From contig UBZT01000010.1 of the NCBI GenBank assembly GCA_900470155.1, forward strand, positions 186,001-250,000: 64,000 bases of DNA, written 5' to 3'. The DNA comes from Hyphomicrobiales bacterium. Its GTDB lineage: Bacteria; Pseudomonadota; Alphaproteobacteria; Rhizobiales; Rhizobiaceae. Positions 19,509 through 31,316 of this stretch are shown in pieces; the first letter of the stretch is position 1; the number at the start of each line of letters is the position of its first letter. The notes beneath the pieces are model-generated. The model had not been told where the DNA came from, did not search any database, and saw only the letters and a list, made by a program, of their open reading frames with translations. A program made the translations under genes and the position numbers.

Positions 19509-20543
19509 ATGAAAGCCGCGCAATGCCTTGAACCGGGTCGCCTCGAAATCGTTGATCGGCCATCGCCGCAGACGCCAGCTCCGGGTTTTGCCCGCCTTGC
19601 GGTCAGCCATGTCGGAATCTGCGGCACCGATTATCACATCTACGAGGGCAAGCATCCTTTCCTCGCCTATCCCCGCGTCATGGGACACGAAATCTCGGCG
19701 ACCGTCGTCGAAGTCGGCAAGGGTGTCGATCTGGAGCCGGGCACGGCCGTCATCGTTAACCCCTACATCGCCTGCGGCACCTGCATCGCCTGCCGCAAGG
19801 CAAAGCCGAATTGCTGCACGGCCATCAGTGTGCTCGGCGTGCATTCCGATGGCGCCATGTGCGAAGAAATCGTCGTGCCTGCGGGCAATCTGTATCCGGC
19901 CGGCAACCTCTCCCTTGAGGCGGCCGCAACCGTGGAGTTTCTCGCCATCGGCGCCCATGCCGTGCGCCGCGCGGCGATGCCGGCCCCTGGCTCTGAGCCG
20001 ATCCGTGCGCTGGTGATCGGTGCTGGCCCGATTGGCCTTGGCACGGCAATCTTTGCCCGCATCGCCGGCCAGGAGGTGACCCTGCTCGACACCAGCCCCG
20101 AACGCCTGTCCATGGCCGCCGATCGGCTTGGCTTTGCCTCGGGCATTCTCGCCGGCGATGGCGCCAGCGCCGCCGTTGCCGAAAAGACGGGTGGCGACGG
20201 CTTCGATGTCGTCTATGACGCCACCGGCTATCGCGGTTCGATGGAAAAAGCCTTCGCCTACGTCGCCCATGGCAGCAGCCTGGTCTTCGTCAGCGTTGTG
20301 AAGGAAGAGATCAGTTTCTCCGACCCGGAATTCCACAAGCGTGAAATGACCCTGATCGGCAGCCGCAACGCGACCAGGATCGATTTCGATCATGTCCGGG
20401 ATTCAATCAGCAAGGGTCTTGTGCCGATCGACCAGTTGATCACGCATCGCACGACGCTCGATAAGGTCGCGGAGGACCTGCCGCGTTGGGCGAGCGAGAA
20501 GACCGGGCTGATCAAGGCAATCATCCGCATCGGCAACGGCTAG
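19509..20543 (+). CDS. Zn-dependent MDR dehydrogenase, sugar/sugar-acid type
   Basis: The 344-residue medium-chain dehydrogenase has GICGTDYHIYEGKHPF with the catalytic-zinc Cys, GHEISATVVEVG with the zinc His/Glu, a structural zinc loop C-x2-C-x2-C-x7-C in CGTCIACRKAKPNCC, and the Rossmann motif VIGAGPIGLGTA (about 165-176). It resembles dehydrogenases acting on L-galactonate-type acids or polyols. As the last gene of the operon it may oxidise a keto-deoxy acid or alternative intermediate. I chose the ATG at 19509 for its GGAAGG ribosome-binding site. Confidence 0.9.
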   Translation: MKAAQCLEPGRLEIVDRPSPQTPAPGFARLAVSHVGICGTDYHIYEGKHPFLAYPRVMGHEISATVVEVGKGVDLEPGTAVIVNPYIACGTCIACRKAKPNCCTAISVLGVHSDGAMCEEIVVPAGNLYPAGNLSLEAAATVEFLAIGAHAVRRAAMPAPGSEPIRALVIGAGPIGLGTAIFARIAGQEVTLLDTSPERLSMAADRLGFASGILAGDGASAAVAEKTGGDGFDVVYDATGYRGSMEKAFAYVAHGSSLVFVSVVKEEISFSDPEFHKREMTLIGSRNATRIDFDHVRDSISKGLVPIDQLITHRTTLDKVAEDLPRWASEKTGLIKAIIRIGNG

Positions 20544-20565
20544 AACAGACAAAACCACCTGCAAA

Positions 20566-20596
20566 AAGGCGGCACCGGAAAAACCGGGACCGCCTT
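20566..20596. terminator. bidirectional terminator between convergent genes
   Basis: The stem AAGGCGG / CCGCCTT with an inner CCGG / CCGG pair and an AAAAA loop is flanked by A-rich and T-rich ends. It lies in the 59 bp between the Zn-dehydrogenase gene and the convergent hydrolase gene, so it can stop transcription from both sides. Confidence 0.8.
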
Positions 20597-20602
20597 CTCG
20601 TG

Positions 20603-21208
20603 TCACGCCCGAAGGAACGTGCTGATGGCCTCGATCTCGCCCTGCGAGATCTCGTGTCCGCCCGGATGCAGCACGGTCTGGACGATCGCGCCCTGACCTT
20701 CAAGATAAGCTGCAAGCGCTTCCGTCAGCGGCAGCGGGCAGATCGGATCCCGCTGGCCCGCGGTGATCAGGACATGGCGACCGGCAAGGCCCGGCTGCGC
20801 AGCCGGCGTCCATGGGATCAGCGGATGCATCAGCACGGCCCGATCAAACAGATCGGGCGCCTTGAACATCACCGAAGCCAGGATATTGGCACCGTTGGAA
20901 TACCCAAGCGCCTGGAATGGCCGACCCGGATACCGTTCCTTGTATGCCGCGGCAAAGGCGATCATCGCATCCGTTCGCTTGGCCAGATCGGGCATGTCAT
21001 AGACGCCCTCGCCGGTGCGACGAAAGAAGCGATTGGCGCCATATTCGGAAACATCGCCGCGTGGCGAGATGATGCCGGCCTTGGGCTGGATGCGGGCGAT
21101 CAACCCCGGAAACTGGTGCTCGTCGCCACCCGTGCCATGAAAGGTAAAGACAACCGGGGCATCGCCCTCGGGCGCCTGATGAAGATGTTGATAGCTATCG
21201 ATGGACAT
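20603..21208 (-). CDS. alpha/beta hydrolase (carboxylesterase/phospholipase type)
   Basis: The 201-residue alpha/beta hydrolase has the oxyanion region FTFHGTGGDEHQF, the nucleophile elbow GYSNGANILASVM, the Asp in ITAGQRDPICP and the His in HPGGHEIS. It resembles MhqD-type hydrolases, which are encoded next to ring-cleaving dioxygenases, as here. I chose the ATG at 21208 (MSIDSYQH). It lies 68 bp downstream of the dioxygenase gene on the same strand. Function is probably quinone or aromatic-electrophile detoxification; the precise substrate is unknown. Confidence 0.88.
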   Translation of the reverse strand: MSIDSYQHLHQAPEGDAPVVFTFHGTGGDEHQFPGLIARIQPKAGIISPRGDVSEYGANRFFRRTGEGVYDMPDLAKRTDAMIAFAAAYKERYPGRPFQALGYSNGANILASVMFKAPDLFDRAVLMHPLIPWTPAAQPGLAGRHVLITAGQRDPICPLPLTEALAAYLEGQGAIVQTVLHPGGHEISQGEIEAISTFLRA

Positions 21209-21276
21209 GGAAGATCCTCGCGCTGGAGAAATGTCGGATGTGTGGGTGCCGGCCCTGATCGGGCCGGCAAAGGCAA

Positions 21277-22209
21277 TCAATCCTTGATCGGCGGCAGATG
21301 CGCCTCGATCTGCGCGCGATACTGGGTGTAGCGGGTCGGCAGCTTCAGGGCCTCGCCGAGATGGGCGGTATCCTCGTCGCGGTTGAAGCCCGGCTCGTTC
21401 GTGGCGATCTCGAACAGCACGCCACCCGGTGTGCGGAAATAGATCGCCCAGAAGTAGTCACGATCGATCACCGGCGTGACCTGATAACCCGTATCGAGCA
21501 GCGCCTTGCGCACTTCGAGTTGCGCCGCGCGATCATCCACGGCAAAGGCGACGTGGTGAACCGAACCGGCACCTGACTGTGCATGTTTCGCGCCCGGCAG
21601 CACTTCCAGATCGACGTAATCGGCACCGTTGCCGCCGGGAATGGCGTAGCGCACCATCTCGCCCTGCTTGTCGATCTCCTGGTAACCCATGAACTTCAGC
21701 AGTTCACCGGTCGCACCTTCGTCACGCAGGCGCATGGTGACGCCACGAAAGCCGTGAATACCCTCGGAAGAGGCCACCGGCCCGCGATCAAACGGAATAC
21801 GCTGGTCACCATCGACTTCCGCCAGCGAGAAACCGTCGCCATCCGGACCGGCAAAGCGCAGGCGGTTTTCGCCAAACAGGGTATAGGGAGCCAGTTCAGC
21901 CACACCCTGGCTGCTCAGGCGCTCCTGCCAGAAAGGCAGTGTGCCCTTCGGAACGGAGAAAACGGTATCGGCCACTTCGCCGGTGCCGCGCTTGCCGGCG
22001 CCCATGTTGGCGAAGGGGAAATAGGTCATCACCGAGCCGGCATTGCCGACTTCATCGCCGTAGTAGAGATGATAGACATCCGGTGAATCGAAGTTGACCG
22101 TCTTCTTGACGCGGCGAAGTCCAAGCGTCTTGGTGAAGAAGTCATTGTTGGTCTGGGCATCGGCGGCCATCGAAGTGACGTGATGCAGTCCTTTGATCTG
22201 GGTAATCAT
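21277..22209 (-). CDS. VOC-family ring-cleaving dioxygenase, MhqO/MhqE-like
   Basis: The 310-residue double-VOC protein begins ITQIKGLHHVTSMAADAQTNNDFFTKTLGLRRVKKTVNFD. A second glyoxalase module follows near residue 150 (GFRGVTMRLRDEG) with SVHHVAFAVDD and a terminal metal ligand in PGGVLFEIATNEPGF. Iron ligands are His9, His219 or so, and the Glu in LFEIAT. Family members cleave hydroquinones and other catechol-like rings. It is paired with a hydrolase and faced by a LysR regulator, matching quinone-stress modules. Confidence 0.92.
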   Translation of the reverse strand: MITQIKGLHHVTSMAADAQTNNDFFTKTLGLRRVKKTVNFDSPDVYHLYYGDEVGNAGSVMTYFPFANMGAGKRGTGEVADTVFSVPKGTLPFWQERLSSQGVAELAPYTLFGENRLRFAGPDGDGFSLAEVDGDQRIPFDRGPVASSEGIHGFRGVTMRLRDEGATGELLKFMGYQEIDKQGEMVRYAIPGGNGADYVDLEVLPGAKHAQSGAGSVHHVAFAVDDRAAQLEVRKALLDTGYQVTPVIDRDYFWAIYFRTPGGVLFEIATNEPGFNRDEDTAHLGEALKLPTRYTQYRAQIEAHLPPIKD

Positions 22210-22333
22210 GATTTTGATCCTTCCCGTCCAAACGGTTCGTGTTCAGTGTTGAAGCGAATATGGGGGATGGATAAATTTCGTTGAATAGGCATAATGCGGC
22301 ACAGACTATTGCACTTTGCGTAAAGGTGACGCC

Positions 22334-23236
22334 GTGGGCGAGTTGGAAGCCATCCGCACATTTCTGACCGTCGCAGCAGAACGCAACTTCAGCGCAGCCG
22401 CACGACGGCTGAACACCACACCGGCATCCATTACCCGTACGGTTGCGGCACTTGAAGACCGGCTCGGGGTCCAGCTTCTGCTGCGCACCACACGCAAAGT
22501 GTCGCTGACATCGGCAGGCGCTGCCTACGCGGCCCGCGTCGCGCCTCTGGCCGAAGGTCTCGCAAGGGCCACGGAAGAAACCAAGGACCTGCAGAAGGTG
22601 ACAGCCGGATCACTGAAGGTCTCGGCTCCGATGTCGCTTGGCATGAAGGTGCTGCCGGCGGTGCTTGGCCAGTTCGGCATAATTCACCCGCAGACCCATG
22701 TCGCGATCGATCTCTCTGACCGCTTTGTCGATATTGTCGAGGAAGACTATGATCTGGCGATCCGTATTTCGGGTCCACCGAGCGACAAGTCGACGATCTG
22801 GCGCAAGATCCGCCCGGTGCCGCGCCTTCTTGTCGCCGCACCAAAATTCCTCGAAGCCCATGGCAGTCCTCAAGTGCCGGAGGACCTGGTCCAGCTTGAA
22901 TGCCTCAGCTATCAAGACCAGTCGATGACCGAGGTCTGGGAGCTCAGCCGGGCCGGCTCAACCCGCAATATCGAGGCCCGAGGCCGGTTCGCGGTCAACA
23001 ATGGCGACTTTCTCGGTCAGCTCGCCGTTGCCGGAGAAGGCATTGCTCTCCTGCCACGCTTTATCGTCGAGGAGGATCTGCGGGAACGTCGGCTGGTTGA
23101 GGTGCTGCAAGGCTGGTCGACGCCGGAGATCTGGCTGACCCTCTACTATCCGCCGTATGAGCAGCTACCGCTTCGGGTCGCGACTTTTTCCGATTTCTTC
23201 GAAGCGTATATCAAGGAAAGCTGGGGCGCATCGTGA
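22334..23236 (+). CDS. LysR-family regulator
   Basis: The 300-residue LysR protein has an N-terminal winged helix (residues 1-60, FLTVAAERNFSAAARRLNTTPASITRTVAALE) and a periplasmic-binding-like sensor domain (about 90-290). I chose the GTG at 22334, which has AAAGG seven bases upstream; a TTG at 22316 is less likely. It is divergent from the dioxygenase/hydrolase pair with a 124 bp gap and is probably its regulator. Confidence 0.92.
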   Translation: MGELEAIRTFLTVAAERNFSAAARRLNTTPASITRTVAALEDRLGVQLLLRTTRKVSLTSAGAAYAARVAPLAEGLARATEETKDLQKVTAGSLKVSAPMSLGMKVLPAVLGQFGIIHPQTHVAIDLSDRFVDIVEEDYDLAIRISGPPSDKSTIWRKIRPVPRLLVAAPKFLEAHGSPQVPEDLVQLECLSYQDQSMTEVWELSRAGSTRNIEARGRFAVNNGDFLGQLAVAGEGIALLPRFIVEEDLRERRLVEVLQGWSTPEIWLTLYYPPYEQLPLRVATFSDFFEAYIKESWGAS

Positions 23237-23278
23237 CAGCATACCCAATATGCGCTGCGCGTTCAGGGGCATCAAATC

Positions 23279-23965
23279 TCAGAGGGTGACGAATCGATAG
23301 CCGACTCCCGGCTCCGTCAGGATAATCGCCGGTTCCGCCTCGTTTGTCTCGATCTTGGCGCGGATCTGACGAATGAATACCCGCAGATATTGCAGGTCGT
23401 GCTCATGCGCAGGTCCCCAGACCTGCTTCAACAACGCCCCATGCGTCAGCACACGACCGGCATGTGAAGCGAGCAGCGACAGGAGATCGTATTCCTTCGG
23501 GGTCAGCTTGACCGACCGCTCGCCCTTGCTCACCAACCGGTGTTCCATGTCGATTGTCAGATCGCCGCTGCGGATGGTCGATGGCGCCGGATCCGTATGG
23601 GTTTTATGGCGCAGGGCCACCCGGATGCGCGCCGTCAGTTCACCGATTCCGAAAGGCTTTTCGAGATAGTCATCGGCGCCCAGATCAAGCGCTGCAATCT
23701 TTTCCGTCTCCCGGTCCCTCGCCGACAGGACGATGATCGGGATCTTGCTCCAACTGCGCAACTGCGCAATCACCTCCTTGCCATCCATGTCAGGCAAGCC
23801 AAGATCGAGGATAAGCAGATCCGGAGCCGCAGTCGCCACCAGCGCCAGCGCCTGCTTGCCTGTCTCCGCCTCAACCACGTCATAGCCTGCAGCCATCAGC
23901 GCAGGTCGCAGAAAACGCAGGATCTGTGGTTCATCATCGACGACGACGATGCGCTGGCCTCTCAT
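23279..23965 (-). CDS. kdpE: KdpE response regulator
   Basis: The 228-residue OmpR-type regulator has a receiver domain with phospho-acceptor Asp54 in LILDLGLPDMDG and a C-terminal winged helix (LTPKEYDLLSLLASHAGRVLTHGALLKQVWG). KdpE activates the kdp structural genes under K+ limitation. Its ATG overlaps the kdpD stop by four bases (ATGA). It is the last gene of the kdp cluster. Confidence 0.97.
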   Translation of the reverse strand: MRGQRIVVVDDEPQILRFLRPALMAAGYDVVEAETGKQALALVATAAPDLLILDLGLPDMDGKEVIAQLRSWSKIPIIVLSARDRETEKIAALDLGADDYLEKPFGIGELTARIRVALRHKTHTDPAPSTIRSGDLTIDMEHRLVSKGERSVKLTPKEYDLLSLLASHAGRVLTHGALLKQVWGPAHEHDLQYLRVFIRQIRAKIETNEAEPAIILTEPGVGYRFVTL

Positions 23966-26670
23966 ACCTCCGGCCTTTCCTTGGCAGTTTCTTCGAGCGG
24001 AAATCGCAACGTGAACCGCGTGCCCCGTCTCTTTACGGCCGGACTTTCGACCATGATCGAGCCGCCCATGGCTTCGACGAAACCTTTTGCGATCGCAAGG
24101 CCCAGACCGGTACCCGGCTTGCGCCCATCCGCTTTCTTGCCGCGACGATAGAATTTCTCGAAGATCCGGTCGATGTCTCTCTCCGGAATGCCCTTGCCAA
24201 GATCGGTGATCGACAGCAACACCGAACCGGCATCCCTCTTGGCATACAGCATCACGGGCTCGCCGCCGCCATGTTTGAACGCGTTGTCGAGCAGATTGAA
24301 CAACACCTGGCCGAGCAGAATGCTGTCGGCGCGGATCAGGGGCAGATCGCTGGCGATACTGGTGGAGATCTCCAGGTCAGGCGCGATTCTGCGAACACGT
24401 GCGACACTATCCAGAACAATGTCGCTGAGGTCGACCCAGTCGCGCGCAGGCTCCACGGCACCCGCCTCGATACGGGTCATGTCGAGAAGGTTGCCGACGA
24501 AGCGTGACAGCCTGTCGCCCTCCTCCTCGATTGACGTCAGCAGGTCACGACGGCTTTCTGCCGGCATGCGCTCGCCAAACTCTTTGAGGCTGGTGACGGC
24601 ACCGGTGATCGTCGCCAACGGCGTTCGCAGATCATGGGAAATTGAAGACAAAAGCGTCGACTGGAAACGTTCGCGCTCCAGCCTCGCCTTGTCCTCGACG
24701 CTCCGTGTCGTCAGCGTTGCCCGGTCGAATGCGATCGTGACCTGGTCCAGGATGGCGCCGAGTGCTCGCTCCTCGGTCGGGTCAAGAGCATGGCCTTCCG
24801 TGCCATAACCGCAAACGGCGAGCGTGCCGGCTGGACCGCGCAGAGGGCGGAACTGCAACTTCGAATTCGGCAGCGTGCCCGTGCCGGCACCCGTCGTCTC
24901 GCCTTTCTCATAGGCAAAACGTGCCGCGGCCATCTCCGCCACGCCAAGCTCCGTATCGGGTGGCCAGCAGGAACGCAGTGACAGCGTGCCCTCGAGGGGA
25001 GACAGCAACGCAACCGGCCGCTGGATCGTGCCATTGAGCTGGCTAACGGCCGTCCAGACGATCGCATCCTGATCAACCGTGCCCGCAAGTTTCGATGAGA
25101 CATCGTAAAGGATCTGCGTTTGTGCAGCGCGGCGGGCGGCAACCTTTCCCTGCTCGCGTATGCGCGAAGCAATACCGCCGGCAATCAAAGCGGCAGCAAC
25201 GAAAATGGCAAAGGCGAAGACCTCATGGGGCGCCGCGATTGTCAGCGTGCCGATAGGCGAGATGAAGAAGAAATTATAGGCGATCGCCGAGAGCATCGAC
25301 GCGAGCAGGGCAGCGAAATATCCGCCCCGCAACGCGGAGACCAGCACGGCGAGAAGGAACAGCATGGAAACATTCGGCAGCGACACGATCTCGACCATGG
25401 CGCGACCGCCAAGTGTCGCCACCGCCGTGGTCGCCAGTGCGGTCAGCACGTCCTTCGGTCTGATCGCCAGACGATTGCTTGCCAGGCGTCGTTGCAGCTG
25501 AGCAAGCCGATCCATCTTCACCGGCGTTTCCGAGGTAATCAGATGAATGCCGATGCCGGACAACTCCTCCAGCAGCGCATCGGTGAGTGACTTTTTCAGC
25601 AGCCGCTGCCACAGCGACCGCTGCGGCGCCCCGATCACGATCTGGGTGACATGCTCGCGTTTGGCGATACGAAGGATCTCCTGGACGAAATCGCGCCCCT
25701 GCACGCGCTTCGTCTCTGCACCCAGCCGCTCTGCCAGGCGAAAAAGTTCATCGATCCGCATCTGCCGGGATGGATCGTCATCCACGACGTCAGACTGTTC
25801 CAGTGAGACGACGATCCAGTGCGCATTCATTCCGGACGCCAGATTGCTGGCGGTGCGCACGACCTTGTCCGACAGCATGTCGGGACCGACACAGACCAGG
25901 AGCCGTTCGCCTGTCCGCCAGGGCCCCTCGATGGCGTTCTGCTTGAGGAAATCGACCATCTGGTCGTCGACCCGGTCAGCCGTGCGCCTGAGCGCCAATT
26001 CGCGGAGCGCTGTCAGGTTGCCGAGGCGAAAGAAACTGTCGGCGGCACGCCGCGCATTCTCCGGCAGATAGACCTTGCCCTCCTTCAGCCGGTTGATCAG
26101 TTCCTCGGGCGCAAGGTCAATCAGGATCACCTCGTCAGCCTGCTTCAGCACACGATCGGGCACGGTCTCGCGCACCTGCACCCCGGTGATTTGGGTGACG
26201 ATTTCCGACAGGCTTTCCAGATGCTGGATATTGAGCGCCGTCCAGACATCGATGCCGGCCGCGATCAGTTCCTCGATATCCTGATAACGCTTCGGGTGAC
26301 GGCTTTCCGGCGCATTCGTGTGCGCCAGTTCGTCGACAATCAGAATGGCGGGACGTCGCACAAGCGCCGCATCGATGTCGAACTCGTCGACGACGCGGCC
26401 TTTGTAGTCGACATGCCGGCGCGGCAGAAACTCCAGGCTTTCGATCAGTGCCTCGGTCTCGGCCCTTCCATGGGTTTCGACAAGACCGATCACGACATCG
26501 GCGCCCGCATTCTTGCGAATACGGGCGCGCGACAACATGGCAAAGGTCTTTCCGACACCCGGAGCAGCCCCGAGAAAGATGGTCAGCTTACCGCGGCCGG
26601 CCCGGTTGGCCAGCCCGAGAAGCGCATCGGGATCGGGTCGGCTATGGCTGTCTCTCGATTCGTCGGGCAT
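23962..26670 (-). CDS. kdpD: KdpD K+/turgor sensor histidine kinase
   Basis: The 902-residue sensor kinase has an N-terminal KdpD domain with Walker A GAAPGVGKT (about 34-42), a USP-like domain, four clustered membrane helices in the middle (about 400-500), a GAF-like region, a HisKA helix with His679 in SISHDLRTPLA, and an ATPase domain with the GTGLGLAIAKGFVEAMGG box. Length and order match E. coli KdpD. It lies 9 bp downstream of kdpC. Confidence 0.97.
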   Translation of the reverse strand: MPDESRDSHSRPDPDALLGLANRAGRGKLTIFLGAAPGVGKTFAMLSRARIRKNAGADVVIGLVETHGRAETEALIESLEFLPRRHVDYKGRVVDEFDIDAALVRRPAILIVDELAHTNAPESRHPKRYQDIEELIAAGIDVWTALNIQHLESLSEIVTQITGVQVRETVPDRVLKQADEVILIDLAPEELINRLKEGKVYLPENARRAADSFFRLGNLTALRELALRRTADRVDDQMVDFLKQNAIEGPWRTGERLLVCVGPDMLSDKVVRTASNLASGMNAHWIVVSLEQSDVVDDDPSRQMRIDELFRLAERLGAETKRVQGRDFVQEILRIAKREHVTQIVIGAPQRSLWQRLLKKSLTDALLEELSGIGIHLITSETPVKMDRLAQLQRRLASNRLAIRPKDVLTALATTAVATLGGRAMVEIVSLPNVSMLFLLAVLVSALRGGYFAALLASMLSAIAYNFFFISPIGTLTIAAPHEVFAFAIFVAAALIAGGIASRIREQGKVAARRAAQTQILYDVSSKLAGTVDQDAIVWTAVSQLNGTIQRPVALLSPLEGTLSLRSCWPPDTELGVAEMAAARFAYEKGETTGAGTGTLPNSKLQFRPLRGPAGTLAVCGYGTEGHALDPTEERALGAILDQVTIAFDRATLTTRSVEDKARLERERFQSTLLSSISHDLRTPLATITGAVTSLKEFGERMPAESRRDLLTSIEEEGDRLSRFVGNLLDMTRIEAGAVEPARDWVDLSDIVLDSVARVRRIAPDLEISTSIASDLPLIRADSILLGQVLFNLLDNAFKHGGGEPVMLYAKRDAGSVLLSITDLGKGIPERDIDRIFEKFYRRGKKADGRKPGTGLGLAIAKGFVEAMGGSIMVESPAVKRRGTRFTLRFPLEETAKERPEV

Positions 26671-26679
26671 CCGAAAACC

Positions 26680-27255
26680 TTATCTTGGCGCCCCAGCTGA
26701 ATCGAGAGCCATGTTCAGTTGCAGCACGTTGATCCGCGGTTCGCCGATCACGCCGAAAAGACGCGGCTGCACCTGAGCTTTGACGAGAGATGCAACGTCG
26801 CCTGTCTGCATGTCGCGCACCTTGGCAATGCGTTCGACCTGGCTCAGGGCGTTCTCTGGCGAAATGTCAGGATCAAGACCAGAACCGGAAGACGTCACGG
26901 CATCGGCGGGAACCTCCCCCGTGCCGCCAGCATCCCGCCACGCCGCAACCGCAGCCGCAGTCTGGTCGCTGAGTTTCTGCGAGGTGGGCGCAAGATTGGT
27001 GCCGCTGGACGCCAACCCGTTGTAGGCGGAACCGCCCGTCGCCGACGGCCGCGGCCAGAAATAGCGATCGCTGGAGAATGCCTGCCCGATCAGTGCCGAG
27101 CCGACGACGACATCGCCCTGGCGGACGAGGCTGCCATTGGCCTGCGCCGGCATGACAGCCTGAGCTGCACCTGTCAGGGCCAGAGGATAGGCAAGACCGC
27201 AAAGGCCGGTGAAGATGACGACCATCGAGATCGCCGGACGAAGATAAGACAACAT
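26680..27255 (-). CDS. kdpC: KdpC, K+-ATPase chaperone-like subunit
   Basis: This single-span subunit (about 191 residues) starts MLSYLRPAISMVVIFTGLCGLAYPLALTG. The conserved periplasmic part includes GSALIGQAFSSDRYFWPRPSA, SSGSGLDPDISPENA and an RLFGVIGEPRINVLQLN end. It stabilises the KdpFABC complex and nucleotide binding by KdpB. An ATG at 27267 would add four residues and overlap kdpB; 27255 aligns better with known KdpC starts. Confidence 0.95.
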   Translation of the reverse strand: MLSYLRPAISMVVIFTGLCGLAYPLALTGAAQAVMPAQANGSLVRQGDVVVGSALIGQAFSSDRYFWPRPSATGGSAYNGLASSGTNLAPTSQKLSDQTAAAVAAWRDAGGTGEVPADAVTSSGSGLDPDISPENALSQVERIAKVRDMQTGDVASLVKAQVQPRLFGVIGEPRINVLQLNMALDSAGAPR

Positions 27256-27257
27256 GG

Positions 27258-29312
<2,055 letters not shown>

Positions 29313-29326
29313 GATGACAGCCTCTT

Positions 29327-31036
29327 TCAATAGGTTTTGCCGGCGAGCATGCTGACATGCTCGGCAATGGGACCAAGCGCGAGCGCCGGGAAATATTGCA
29401 GGCCGCCGAGGATCAGGATGATCGCGACGAGCAAACCGACGAACAGTGGGGTATGGGTTGGGAAAGTACCGGCCGACGGCGTGCCACGGGTCTTGCCAAC
29501 CAGAGAACCGGCAATCGCGAGAACCGGAACGGCATAAGCGAAACGGCCAAGCGCCATGGCGATGCCGAGCGTCGTGTTGTACCAGGGCGTGTTCGCCGAC
29601 AGGCCACCAAAGGCAGACCCGTTATTGCCGGCAGCAGACGTATAGGCATAGAGGATCTCGGACAGGCCATGCGGACCGGCATTGCCGAGCGAGGCAATCG
29701 CCACCGGCAGCACGGCTGCAATCGCCGAAAAGCCGAGAATGGCAAACGGCAGCACGAGCACGGCGAGCATGGCGTATTTCATCTCGCGGCCCTCGATCTT
29801 CTTGCCGAGGAATTCCGGCGTGCGGCCAACCATCAGGCCGGCGACGAAGACGGTGAGCACACAGAAGACCAAGAGGCCGTACAGACCGGAACCGACGCCG
29901 CCGGGCAGGATCTCGCCAAGCTGGATCAGGAACATCGGCACCAGGCCACCCAGCGCCGTGAGCGACCCATGCATGGCATTGACGCCGCCGTTCGAAATGC
30001 CGGTGGTGATCGCCACATAGGCGGCACTCATCGCCTGGCCGAAACGCACTTCCTTGCCTTCCATATTGCCGAAGGTTGGGTCCAGTCCGAGCGCAAGCTG
30101 GATCGGATTGCCATAGGTTTCCGCCACATAGACCGCAGCGATACCGGCAACCAGCAGGATGGCGACACTGGCAATCAGCGCCCAGCCCTGGCGAACATCG
30201 CCGACCATCTTGCCGAAGGCATAGATGAGAGCAGTCGAAATCGACAGCATGGCAAGGATATTGAAATAGTTGCTGATCGCCGACGGATTTTCGAACGGAT
30301 GGGCCGCGTTGACGTTGAAGAAGCCGCCACCATTGGTGCCCAACTGCTTGATCGCCTCCTGGCTGGCGACAGGGCCAAGACCAAGGGCCTGCTGTGCACC
30401 TTCCAGCGTGGTCGCCGTCACCGATGCATCCATCGTCTGCGGCAGGCCGAGCCAGATGAAGATGAGGGCGAGCACGATCGACAGAGGCAGCAGCACGTAG
30501 AGCGTTGCACGTGTCATGTCGACCCAGAAATTGCCAAGCGTATTGGCAGCCGAGCGCGCAAAGGCACGCGTAACGGCCAGCGCAATCGCGATACCGGTCG
30601 CAGCCGACAGGAAATTCTGTACGGCAAGGCCAGCCATCTGCGAGAAGTTGCTGACGGTCGTCTCACCGGCATAGGACTGCCAGTTGGTATTGGTAACGAA
30701 GCTGATTGCCGTGTTGAAGGCGAGATCCGGCGTCATGCCGGCAAAGCCCTGCTGGTTAAAGGGCAGATAGGCCTGCAGGCGCAGGATCGCATAAAGCGCC
30801 AGAAAACCCATGGCGTTGAAGGCAAGCATGGCGAGCGTGTAGGCCAGCCATCCCTGCTCGCGTCGCGGGTCGACGCCCGAGGTCCAAAGAATGCCGCGCT
30901 CGATGGGCGACAGCAAGGGGGACAAAAACGTCCGTTCACCCTCGAAGACGCGGGCCAGGTAAAGGCCAAGCGGCTTGATGGTGACGAGCGCGAGGATGAG
31001 CAGCAGGCCGATTTGCAGCCAACCGTTGGAAGACAT
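29327..31036 (-). CDS. kdpA: KdpA, K+ channel-like subunit
   Basis: The 569-residue multi-span membrane subunit is related to K+ channels. Four selectivity-filter-like loops are visible, including [46 protein letters not shown] and [12 protein letters not shown]. It forms the K+ entry path of the high-affinity pump. A CCGGAG ribosome-binding site precedes the ATG, and kdpF lies 21 bp upstream. Confidence 0.97.
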   Translation of the reverse strand: MSSNGWLQIGLLLILALVTIKPLGLYLARVFEGERTFLSPLLSPIERGILWTSGVDPRREQGWLAYTLAMLAFNAMGFLALYAILRLQAYLPFNQQGFAGMTPDLAFNTAISFVTNTNWQSYAGETTVSNFSQMAGLAVQNFLSAATGIAIALAVTRAFARSAANTLGNFWVDMTRATLYVLLPLSIVLALIFIWLGLPQTMDASVTATTLEGAQQALGLGPVASQEAIKQLGTNGGGFFNVNAAHPFENPSAISNYFNILAMLSISTALIYAFGKMVGDVRQGWALIASVAILLVAGIAAVYVAETYGNPIQLALGLDPTFGNMEGKEVRFGQAMSAAYVAITTGISNGGVNAMHGSLTALGGLVPMFLIQLGEILPGGVGSGLYGLLVFCVLTVFVAGLMVGRTPEFLGKKIEGREMKYAMLAVLVLPFAILGFSAIAAVLPVAIASLGNAGPHGLSEILYAYTSAAGNNGSAFGGLSANTPWYNTTLGIAMALGRFAYAVPVLAIAGSLVGKTRGTPSAGTFPTHTPLFVGLLVAIILILGGLQYFPALALGPIAEHVSMLAGKTY

Positions 31037-31057
31037 GATGTGCTCCGGATGTGAGGT

Positions 31058-31144
31058 CTAGAAGCGCTCGGGACGGATAAGCGTCACGACGAGATAGACC
31101 GAGATGAAAATTGCGGCGGCGAGGCCAAGCAGGGGTTCGAACAT
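31058..31144 (-). CDS. kdpF: KdpF small membrane subunit
   Basis: A 28-residue peptide, MFEPLLGLAAAIFISVYLVV followed by TLIRPERF, has one membrane helix and the C-terminal LIRPERF typical of KdpF. GAGG lies at correct spacing before the ATG. KdpF stabilises the pump in the membrane. It sits immediately before kdpA, as expected, and is short enough to be missed by gene finders. Confidence 0.93.
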   Translation of the reverse strand: MFEPLLGLAAAIFISVYLVVTLIRPERF

Positions 31145-31152
31145 GGTAAACC

Positions 31153-31236
31153 TCACAATCGGCCGAGAAGACGTGCATAGACGGCGAGAGCAGCGAAACT
31201 GCCGAGGCCGAGCACAATGAACAAAAGATCAGTCAC
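31153..31236 (-). CDS. 27-residue membrane peptide upstream of kdpF
   Basis: A GTG-started frame encodes a 27-residue peptide beginning MTDLLFIVLGLGSFAALAVY and ending ARLLGRL, a single hydrophobic helix with a basic end. CAGGAG lies 8 bases before the GTG. Its stop is 8 bp before the kdpF ATG, so it would be the first gene of the kdp operon. It resembles KdpF in size and topology but lacks its RPERF end. It may be an accessory subunit or a leader peptide. Confidence 0.6.
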   Translation of the reverse strand: MTDLLFIVLGLGSFAALAVYARLLGRL

Positions 31237-31316
31237 GATGGACTCCTGTTGTTGAGTTCAGGCTGCACCATCGCGCCAACACGCATTAAATCTCGAGAGG
31301 GAATCCAGGCGTCTGA

